Source of the DNA: Euzebya sp.
GTDB taxonomy: Bacteria; Actinomycetota; Nitriliruptoria; Euzebyales; Euzebyaceae
Assembly: GCF_964222135.1 (NCBI RefSeq)
Contig: NZ_CAXQBR010000094.1
Location: forward strand, 119,786 to 183,785
DNA length: 64,000 bases
Reading direction: 5' to 3'
Shown here: positions 8,568 through 14,735 of the stretch, piece by piece
How the letters are laid out: every line of letters begins with the position of its first letter
Position numbering within the stretch: the stretch's first letter is position 1
The notes under the pieces: generated by a model
The model's input: the letters and a program-made list of their open reading frames with translations, nothing else
What the model was told of the DNA's origin: nothing
Database searches by the model: none
Made by a program: the position numbers and the translations under genes

Positions 8568-10783
8568 TGGCGCTCCCCGCCCTCCCCGCCCTCCTCGAGA
8601 CCGTCCGGCGGACCCCGCTCCGCGCGCGGGCGGGCGCGCTGTCCGTCCTCGGCGTCGGCCTCGCCCTCGGCGCCGTCGTCGGCGAGCCGCGCATCGGTGC
8701 CGCGATCGGCGGGTCCGTGGCGATGCTGTCGCGGTGGCGGCCGCGGTCCGACGGCGCGTTCAGGCCCGGGACCACCGCGGCTGGCTGGCGCCTCACCGGG
8801 ATGGGGGCGGCGGTGCTGGCCGGCGTCGACGCGGTCGGCGAGCTGCTCCACCTCGATCCGCTCTGGCGCGTGGGCGTGCCCGGCCTCGTCGGCCTGCCCC
8901 TGGTGGGCCTCGGGCTGTGGTGGGCGGTCCTCAGGCCGCGGAGGACCCGGCAGGCGGCGCTCGACGCCGCCCTGGTCGGGCTCGCCGCCGCACTCCTCGC
9001 CTGGGAGTGGGTGTGGGAGCCGCGGTTCGGGACCGGCACGTCGACGGTGAGCATCGCCGTCGTGATCCTCATCTCCATCGCGGTGTGGGCGATCGCGCTG
9101 CTGGTCGTGCGGGGGGAGGCCGTCGGCACCGCGGAGGTGGCCCTGTGCGTCGCCGGGCTGGGCGCCTACGTCCTCGCGGTGCTGCTGGTGGAGGACGACG
9201 GTCTGATCATGCGCTCGTGGGCGTCGACGGCCGACATCGCCGGCCACGTCCTCGCGACCCTCGCGGTGGTCGGCGGGCAGCGCCAGGTGTGGCGCGTCGA
9301 GGACGACGACCAGCGGCACGTCGCGCTGATGTGGCTGCCGGCCGTCCTGGCGGTGGCCGTCGAGCTGGCCATCATCGCCTCCACCCACCTGTGGGAGTCG
9401 GCGTCGTCGACGATCGGCAACGCCCTCCACGTGGCCCTCCTCGTCGTCCTCGCCGTGCGGGTGGGGCAGACGGGCCGGCGCTGGCGGGTGGCCCGCCACC
9501 AGCTCGAGGACGTGGCCCACGCCGACGACCTGACCGGGTTGCACAACCGCGCGTGGTTGGCGGCCCACCTGGCGCAGATGCTGCGGGAGGGACGGGTCAG
9601 CGCGGCGGTGATGTTGGACATCGACCGCTTCAAGCTGGTGAACGACGGGCTCGGCCACGACGTGGGCGACACCGTGCTGGTCGAGTTCGGCGAGCGGCTG
9701 CGCCAGCTGTGCCCCACCCACCACCTCGTGCGCATGGGGGGCGACGAGTTCCTCGTGCTGCTCGGCGAGGACGACCGCTCGCCGTCGACGATCGCCGCCG
9801 AGATCCGCAGCGCCCTGTCCGAGCCCATCACGGGTCCGGGCTACGTGCTGCGGCCGGCGGTCAGCGTCGGGGTGGCGTCGCCCGCGGGGTCCACCGCGCC
9901 GGACGTGCTGCTCCGGGATGCCGACAGCGCGCTGTACCGGGCCAAGGAGTCAGGTCGGGACCGCGTCGAGGTGTACGACGCGGCCATGCAGCAGGCGTCC
10001 CTCCGCCGGCTCGACATCGAGCACGGCCTCCGCAGCGCCCTCGCGCGGGACCAGCTGTCGCTGGTGCACCAGCCGATCGTGGACGCCACCAGCGGCGACG
10101 TGGTCCTGGTGGAGTGCCTGCTGCGCTGGACCAGCCCCGTGCTCGGCGCGGTCGAGCCCGCCGAGTTCATCCCGGTCGCCGACGAGATCGGTGCCATGGC
10201 GGACATCGGCCTGTGGGTGCTCGAGGAGGCGTGTCGAACGGTGATCGCCCTCGACGCCTCCCCGCGGACCTCCGGCGTGGGCGTCGCGGTGAACGTCTCC
10301 CGGACCCAGCTGCAGCTCCCGGGCTTCGCCGACGCCGTCGCCGCGATCGTCGCGGCAGCGGACGTCGACCCCGGACGGCTGGTGATCGAGGTCACCGAAG
10401 CTGCCCTGCTGGACCGCGACGGCCCCACGGCGACGGCGTTGGCCGCGGTCGCCGCGCACGGGATCAAGGTCGCCGTCGACGACTTCGGGACCGGCTACTC
10501 CGCCCTCGGGTACCTGCCGGACCGCGCCGTGCACCTGCTGAAGCTCGATCCGAGCTTCGTCCGCCGCCTCGGCACGCCCGGCCGGCCGACGCTGCTCGGC
10601 ATCATCATCGACATGGCCCACGACCTCGGCCTCCGAGTCGTGGCCGAGGGGGTCGAGACCGAGGACCAGCGCCGTCAGCTCCGCGCGATGGGATGCGACC
10701 TGCTGGAGGGGCACCTGATCGGTGTGCCGGCGCCGCTCGCGGTGCTCATCGACGAGGTGGAGCCGGCCGCCTCCGCCACCTGA
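8567..10783 (+). CDS. Membrane GGDEF-EAL cyclic di-GMP protein (second of the pair)
   Basis: The GTG at 8567 shares its first base with the TAG stop of the upstream paralogue (TAGTG), which implies translational coupling and fixes the start, although the frame is open further upstream. The 738-residue protein has membrane helices to about residue 310, GGDEF from about 322 (LTGLHNRAWL, VMLDIDRFKLVNDGLG, RMGGDEF at about 389) and EAL from about 490. There is no RxxD I-site (CPTH at that position). The EAL signature reads VECLLRW (ECL), but VNVSRTQ, VIEVTEAALL, DDFGTGYS, LKLDPSF and VAEGVET are kept. Its membrane part aligns with the pseudogene at 289-1298. Whether the net activity is synthesis or breakdown of c-di-GMP cannot be told from sequence. 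Confidence 0.9.
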   Translation: MALPALPALLETVRRTPLRARAGALSVLGVGLALGAVVGEPRIGAAIGGSVAMLSRWRPRSDGAFRPGTTAAGWRLTGMGAAVLAGVDAVGELLHLDPLWRVGVPGLVGLPLVGLGLWWAVLRPRRTRQAALDAALVGLAAALLAWEWVWEPRFGTGTSTVSIAVVILISIAVWAIALLVVRGEAVGTAEVALCVAGLGAYVLAVLLVEDDGLIMRSWASTADIAGHVLATLAVVGGQRQVWRVEDDDQRHVALMWLPAVLAVAVELAIIASTHLWESASSTIGNALHVALLVVLAVRVGQTGRRWRVARHQLEDVAHADDLTGLHNRAWLAAHLAQMLREGRVSAAVMLDIDRFKLVNDGLGHDVGDTVLVEFGERLRQLCPTHHLVRMGGDEFLVLLGEDDRSPSTIAAEIRSALSEPITGPGYVLRPAVSVGVASPAGSTAPDVLLRDADSALYRAKESGRDRVEVYDAAMQQASLRRLDIEHGLRSALARDQLSLVHQPIVDATSGDVVLVECLLRWTSPVLGAVEPAEFIPVADEIGAMADIGLWVLEEACRTVIALDASPRTSGVGVAVNVSRTQLQLPGFADAVAAIVAAADVDPGRLVIEVTEAALLDRDGPTATALAAVAAHGIKVAVDDFGTGYSALGYLPDRAVHLLKLDPSFVRRLGTPGRPTLLGIIIDMAHDLGLRVVAEGVETEDQRRQLRAMGCDLLEGHLIGVPAPLAVLIDEVEPAASAT

Positions 10784-10798
10784 CCCACCCTCCCTGAC

Positions 10799-11770
10799 CT
10801 ACCAGGTCCAGGTGCCGCCCGGTCGATCCAGGCACAGCCGGACCTTCCGGCGCCACGACGGGTCGAGCAGGGCGTCGGCCCGGTCGAGGTCGACCCAGCG
10901 GACCTCGGCGATCTCGTGGTCGTGGAGCGGCGTCGGGTCCTCCACGGGATCGCTGACGTCCGCGCCGTAGACCAGGTTGATCCGGTCGGGGGAGGGGTGG
11001 GCGAACACGCCGAGCAGGCGGGTCGGCTCGACCACCACGCCGCCCTCCTCGAGCACCTCGCGGGCGGCGGCGACGGCGGGGTCCTCGTGCTCGTCGACGA
11101 GGCCGCCGGGCAGGGTCCAGGCCCCCTTGAAGGAGTCGAAGACGACCAGGAGCCGCCCGTCCGGGGTCATGCACACCGTCGAGGCCGACACGATCTTCCG
11201 TGCGATCGACGCGAAGAAGTTCACCGACCGCTCACCCGCCGACTTCGGCGTCCGCGCCACGGCCAGCACCACCGGTCCGGCGTCCACCAGGCCCGGGGTG
11301 GCGTCGAGGGTGAGGTCTGCCCGCCCCCGCCACCCACGGCCGGCCACCCGCGCCGCCGCACCGGGCGACGCCAACCGGCGGACGTCGAGACCTCGCTCGG
11401 CCAGCGCGTGGCGGAGGTCCGCGGCGGACATGCCCGCGGCCACGTCGCCCGCGCCACCCGGAGCGGCGTCGCCGCCGACCAACGCGGCGTGGACCGCGGA
11501 CGGCACCGCGACCACGACCCAGCCGCCCGGGCGACAGCGGCGGACCGCGGCGTCGACCACGGCCGGACCGCGACGGCCCGCCGCCGCGACCTCACCGGCC
11601 AGCAGCAGGACCGCGTCGAGCGGCCGGTCCCCGAGCTCACCGGGTGGTCCGGCGAGGACCGCGGGGGCCGCCTGCCGCAGCGCCGCGGCCACCGCCGGGT
11701 CGTCCACGCCGAACCGGCCGTCGGACGGCAGCAGGTCGAGGACGAGGTCGAGCAGCGCGGCGGGGTCCAT
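10799..11770 (-). CDS. Nudix hydrolase with an extra N-terminal domain
   Basis: The 323-residue protein ends in a Nudix domain. The box GGLVDEHEDPAVAAAREVLE plus EGGV at about residues 220-243 fits GX5EX7REUXEEXGU with the catalytic Glu residues present. About 180 residues precede it, including DAVLLLAGE and CRPGGWVVVAVPS, which resemble the second half of a Rossmann/SAM-methyltransferase-like fold without a clear glycine-rich cofactor motif. It is therefore a fusion of a degenerate N-terminal domain and a nucleotide-diphosphate hydrolase. The substrate is unknown. I prefer the ATG at 11770 (MDPAALLDL) because the 31 residues before it are Arg-rich and unlike coding sequence. It converges on the GGDEF-EAL operon with only 15 bases between stops. 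Confidence 0.8.
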   Translation of the reverse strand: MDPAALLDLVLDLLPSDGRFGVDDPAVAAALRQAAPAVLAGPPGELGDRPLDAVLLLAGEVAAAGRRGPAVVDAAVRRCRPGGWVVVAVPSAVHAALVGGDAAPGGAGDVAAGMSAADLRHALAERGLDVRRLASPGAAARVAGRGWRGRADLTLDATPGLVDAGPVVLAVARTPKSAGERSVNFFASIARKIVSASTVCMTPDGRLLVVFDSFKGAWTLPGGLVDEHEDPAVAAAREVLEEGGVVVEPTRLLGVFAHPSPDRINLVYGADVSDPVEDPTPLHDHEIAEVRWVDLDRADALLDPSWRRKVRLCLDRPGGTWTW

Positions 11771-11835
11771 GGACGGGCAGCCTACGGCCGGTCGCCGGCG
11801 GTGCCGCCAGCCCGGCGTCCGCGCCCCCCGCCACG

Positions 11836-12321
11836 TCATGCGGCGCGCGCGGGTCGTCGCCACCCGGCGGGTACGGTCCAGGTCGGCCCGGGGATCACGG
11901 GTCGCACCTCGGGCGCGGGTGCGGGGTCGACGGCGATCTCGATGACCTCGACGGCCTCCACCGCTCCGGCGGGATCGGGGGCGGCTGGCGGGGCGAGGGC
12001 CTCGGGGCGGCGGATGTCGGTGACCCGCCAGCGGTGGTCCTGGCAGCGGACGGCGATCGCCAGCGCGCCGACGCGGCCCCGGTCAGCCAGCAGCACCACG
12101 GCCTCGCAGACCGCGCCGTGGCGCTGGGTGAGGGTGCGCACGACTGCGGGGACCGGTCCGGGCCGGCCGCGGACGGCGAGGTCCAGGCGCAGGTCGGGTG
12201 CCAGGAACGGCCGCAGGTGCCGAGCGGGGCGGAGGCCGGCCTCCACCTCGAGGTACAGGGTCACGAAGGCCTGCAGCCAGCGGGCCCGCCCGGCACGCGC
12301 GTCGTCCGCCGCGGCGCTCAC
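11836..12321 (-). CDS. DUF6459 / Rv3235-like small protein
   Basis: The 161-residue protein has the pattern of the actinobacterial DUF6459 (Rv3235-like) family: ARWLQAFVTLYLEVEAGLRP, then ARHLRPFLAPDLRLDL, and VRCQDHRWRVTDI. Function is unknown. The GTG start at 12321 overlaps the TGA of the upstream membrane-protein gene (GTGA), so the two are translated together. The C-terminal 50 residues are Pro/Ala-rich. In Mycobacterium the homologous gene also lies near secA1, which supports the assignment. The family call is from memory of the sequence pattern and moderately confident; the gene itself is well supported by the overlap and coding bias. Confidence 0.7.
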   Translation of the reverse strand: MSAAADDARAGRARWLQAFVTLYLEVEAGLRPARHLRPFLAPDLRLDLAVRGRPGPVPAVVRTLTQRHGAVCEAVVLLADRGRVGALAIAVRCQDHRWRVTDIRRPEALAPPAAPDPAGAVEAVEVIEIAVDPAPAPEVRPVIPGPTWTVPAGWRRPARAA

Positions 12322-13181
12322 GGCTGGGCTCCCACCACGATGAGCCCACCGTCCGGCCCGTCCTCCAACCACACGACGTGGGTGGACGCCGTCGCCGCAC
12401 CGGGCGCGGTCGCGTCGACGAGGGCGACCAGCACGCCGGGGAGGAGCTCGTGCGGGTCGCTGGCCACCGGGGTGACGGACGTCCAGCCGGACTCGGTGAG
12501 GACCCGGGCGATCTCGGCGAGCCGCACCTCCCCGGTCGGGGGTGGCATCGTCGGTGAGGGGTCCGGCGGGTCGGGGGCCGGTGCCGGCCAGGGGGGCGAC
12601 AGGGCCCTCCCGTCGTCGGCGACCGCCACGGCCCAGCGCTGGCGGTGGCTGGTGGACAGCGCCCCGTCGGCGCCCTCGAGCCAGATCGCGTCGAGCACCA
12701 CCAGCCACACGCCCGCGTCGAGGGGGCGGGCGGTGACCGGTGTCGCCCACTCGAGGTAGGACGTCGTGGTCCCCTGCGTCGTCAGCCGGTCGCGCAGCGC
12801 GGCGATCGCGCCGGCGTGGATCCCCGGCGGCGGCATCGGGCCGTCCGACGCGACCTCGGCGGTCTCGGTCGGGGGAGCGGCTGTCGCGGTGGGCGGCGGC
12901 GCGTCGGGGGACGTCGGCGCCGCCACGCCGTCGCTCGCGGGCACCTCGACGACCAGGCCGGTCGGGTCCGCCGACGGTGCGGTCGCGACGGGGGAGTCCT
13001 GCCCGCCGAGGAACACGACGGCCATCACCCCCAGCCACACCACCCCGCCGGCGGCGCCCAGCAGCCGCCACGGCGGTCGGCGGGTCGCCGCTCCGGAGGA
13101 CCTGTCGGCTGTCGTGGGCGGCCACCTGTCGGCGCGGTCGTCATCGCCGTCGAGCCACTGGTCGAGTTCGTCGCTGTCCAT
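12318..13181 (-). CDS. Single-pass membrane protein, unknown function
   Basis: The 287-residue protein has an acidic cytoplasmic N-terminus (MDSDELDQWLDGDDDRAD), one hydrophobic helix at about residues 42-60 (LLGAAGGVVWLGVMAVVFL) and a Pro/Thr/Ala-rich extracytoplasmic stalk. A structured outer domain (about 120-287) follows, with strands such as WLVVLDAIWLEG and HVVWLEDGPDGGLIVVG. It resembles the conserved membrane partners encoded beside DUF6459 proteins, but I do not recognise a named family. The ATG at 13181 has a GGGG purine run six to ten bases upstream. A TTGTCA-N18-TATACC promoter lies just before it on this strand. It starts a two-gene operon with the DUF6459 gene. Confidence 0.75.
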   Translation of the reverse strand: MDSDELDQWLDGDDDRADRWPPTTADRSSGAATRRPPWRLLGAAGGVVWLGVMAVVFLGGQDSPVATAPSADPTGLVVEVPASDGVAAPTSPDAPPPTATAAPPTETAEVASDGPMPPPGIHAGAIAALRDRLTTQGTTTSYLEWATPVTARPLDAGVWLVVLDAIWLEGADGALSTSHRQRWAVAVADDGRALSPPWPAPAPDPPDPSPTMPPPTGEVRLAEIARVLTESGWTSVTPVASDPHELLPGVLVALVDATAPGAATASTHVVWLEDGPDGGLIVVGAQP

Positions 13182-13212
13182 GTCGATCCCCGTCGTCCTG
13201 CGCGTGGGGACA

Positions 13213-13241
13213 GGTATAGCGCTGTGTGGTGATGGTTGACA
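13213..13241 (-). promoter_or_regulatory. Probable sigma-70-type promoter for the 13181-11836 operon
   Basis: On the minus strand TTGTCA (13241-13236) and TATACC (13218-13213) are separated by 18 bases. The implied start near 13206 gives a leader of about 25 bases before the ATG at 13181. This region is clearly less GC-rich than its surroundings. The assignment is by consensus only. Confidence 0.5.
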
Positions 13242-13260
13242 AGGATTGACACGATATGAC
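13231..13260. repeat. Three TGAC motifs phased at 10 bp upstream of the sigR-like gene
   Basis: TGAC occurs at 13237-13240, 13247-13250 and 13257-13260, each ending an exact 10-base unit, and two copies are preceded by T to make TTGACA/TTGAC. They sit in the divergent gap between the membrane-protein operon and the sigma factor gene. One-helical-turn spacing places the motifs on one face of the DNA, as in operator arrays. Alternatively they are overlapping -35 elements. Confidence 0.45.
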
Positions 13261-13306
13261 GTGTGGATGGTATGGATGTGGGCGTGCGTGCGTACACTCC
13301 GGCGCG

Positions 13307-13999
13307 ATGGCCCAGACCCCGACCGCGGACGAGGCGCGCGGGCGCGGCCCCGTCCGCCAGGAGCTGACCGACGCCGAGCGCCGCGAGCGGTTCGCCGCGG
13401 ATGCGATGCCCTACGTCGACCAGCTCTTCGGCGCCGCGATGCGGTACACCCGCAACCGCGCCGATGCGGAGGACCTCGTCCAGGACGCGATGGCCAAGGC
13501 GTACGCCTCGTTCCACCAGTACCGGCCCGGCACCAACCTGCGGGCGTGGCTGTACCGGGTGCTGACCACGACGTACATCAACACCTACCGCAAGCAGCAG
13601 CGGCGTCCCCAGGAGGTCTCGGCGGACGGGGTGCGCGACCGGATGGAGGACGGCGGCGGCGACTTCTCGCTGTTCGACCGCCTCGAGGGGGGCACCTCCC
13701 CGTCGGCCGAGTTCGAGGTCATGCAGCAGCTGCCGGCCGAGGCCGTCCGCGCCGCGCTCGACGAGCTGCCGGAGCAGTTCCGGACCGCCGTCTACCTCGC
13801 GGACGTGGAGGGGTTCAGCTACGCGGAGATCGCCGAGATCATGGACACGCCGATCGGGACGGTCATGAGCCGGCTGCACCGCGGAAGAAGCGCGCTGCAG
13901 AAGGCGTTGTACGACCACGCGGTGCGGTACGGGCTCATCCCCCGGACCGGCGACCCGGACGGATCGAGCGACCAGACCGAGGAGAACAGCGATGGGTGA
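13307..13999 (+). CDS. sigR: Redox-stress ECF sigma factor, SigR/SigH family
   Basis: The 230-residue group 4 sigma factor has region 2 at about residues 25-95 ([55 protein letters not shown]) and region 4 at about 145-205 ([40 protein letters not shown]). The wording of region 2.4 and region 4 is that of actinobacterial SigR/SigH, which direct thiol-oxidative-stress genes. The next gene is the matching zinc anti-sigma factor. I start at ATG 13307 because TACACT at 13293-13298 lies eight bases before it and the 17 residues before are atypical. The stop overlaps an ATG-like duplicate just before the anti-sigma start. Confidence 0.93.
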   Translation: MAQTPTADEARGRGPVRQELTDAERRERFAADAMPYVDQLFGAAMRYTRNRADAEDLVQDAMAKAYASFHQYRPGTNLRAWLYRVLTTTYINTYRKQQRRPQEVSADGVRDRMEDGGGDFSLFDRLEGGTSPSAEFEVMQQLPAEAVRAALDELPEQFRTAVYLADVEGFSYAEIAEIMDTPIGTVMSRLHRGRSALQKALYDHAVRYGLIPRTGDPDGSSDQTEENSDG

Positions 14000-14007
14000 T
14001 CAGCGCC

Positions 14008-14235
14008 ATGGGTGATCGATGTGACGCGCTGCTCGAGCGGCTCGAGACCTACCTCGACGGTGAGTGCCCGGTCGATGTGGAGGCCGTCGTCGCACAGCAC
14101 CTCGAGGACTGCCCCCCGTGCCTGGATCGCGCGGACTTCGAGCGCAAGATCCGGGACCTGATCGCCGCCAAGTGCCGGGACGCCGCTCCGCCCGGCCTCG
14201 TCGACGCCATCCGCCAGCGCCTGCAGCTGAGCTGA
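14008..14235 (+). CDS. rsrA: Zinc-binding anti-sigma factor, RsrA/RshA family
   Basis: The 75-residue protein carries the ZAS signature HLEDCPPC (H31, C35, C38) together with Cys at 5, 20 and 56 and the RsrA-like phrases ERLETYLDGEC and AKCRDAAPPGLVDAIRQRL. In this family the reduced zinc form holds SigR; disulfide formation releases both zinc and the sigma factor. It lies nine bases after the sigma stop. A ten-base direct repeat ATGGGTGATC (13992-14001 and 14008-14017) duplicates the start region. The first copy reads into a stop after seven codons, so the second ATG is the working start. Confidence 0.92.
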   Translation: MGDRCDALLERLETYLDGECPVDVEAVVAQHLEDCPPCLDRADFERKIRDLIAAKCRDAAPPGLVDAIRQRLQLS

Positions 14236-14261
14236 CCCCCGCCGCGGGTGGCCGCACCTGC

Positions 14262-14285
14262 GGTGCGCCGCGCCCGGTGCGCACC
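14262..14285 (+). terminator. Hairpin after the sigR-rsrA operon
   Basis: GGTGCGC (14262-14268) pairs with GCGCACC (14279-14285) across a ten-base loop, 27 bases past the rsrA stop. There is no T-run, which is common in GC-rich actinobacteria. It could also act as a leader structure for the next gene. Confidence 0.4.
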
Positions 14286-14299
14286 TACCCTTGCGGCCG

Positions 14300-14719
14300 A
14301 TGGCACCCTCCGCCGGCACCGACCGACCCGATCGCGGCAGCTCCCACGACGGGGGCGGGCCCCGCGGGTCGCGTGGCGGTCAGAAGGCCGGTCAGCAGTC
14401 GGGGCGGGGCAAGGCCGGTGCGGGCAGGGGCGGTCCGTCCAAGGGCGGGGGACGGCGTGATCCGCGGCGGGACGAGGAGCAGGAGGCCGTCCGACTCCGC
14501 AGCAAGCTCCTGAGCCTGCTGAAGCGGTTGCCCGAGGTCGAGCGGAAGGTCCTCGAGGCCCGCATGGGCTTGGTGGACGGCCAGCCCCGCAAGCCCGGGG
14601 AGGTCGCGACCGAGCTCGGCATGACCATCCCCGAGGTCAAGAAGATCGAGGCCCGCGCGTTCGAGCGCATCCGCGAGATCGGCCCCCTGAAGGGGCTGGA
14701 GCGGTTCCTGGGCCACTGA
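14300..14719 (+). CDS. Orphan sigma region-4-like HTH protein with a Gly/Arg-rich disordered tail
   Basis: The 139-residue protein splits into two parts. Residues 1-58 are low-complexity Gly/Arg/Lys/Ser (PRGSRGGQKAG, GRGKAGAGRGGPSKGGGRRD), RGG-like and predicted disordered. Residues about 62-130 read like sigma-70 region 4: LLSLLKRLPEVERKVLEARM, PRKPGEVATELGMTIPEVKK, IEARAFERIREI. Regions 1.2 to 3 are absent, so it cannot be a normal sigma factor. It may bind the RNA polymerase beta-flap or a -35-like DNA site as an accessory regulator. I know no named family for it. TACCCT at 14286-14291 lies eight bases before the ATG, suggesting a leaderless transcript separate from sigR-rsrA. Confidence 0.75.
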   Translation: MAPSAGTDRPDRGSSHDGGGPRGSRGGQKAGQQSGRGKAGAGRGGPSKGGGRRDPRRDEEQEAVRLRSKLLSLLKRLPEVERKVLEARMGLVDGQPRKPGEVATELGMTIPEVKKIEARAFERIREIGPLKGLERFLGH

Positions 14720-14735
14720 TCAGGTCCGGCCTCTG

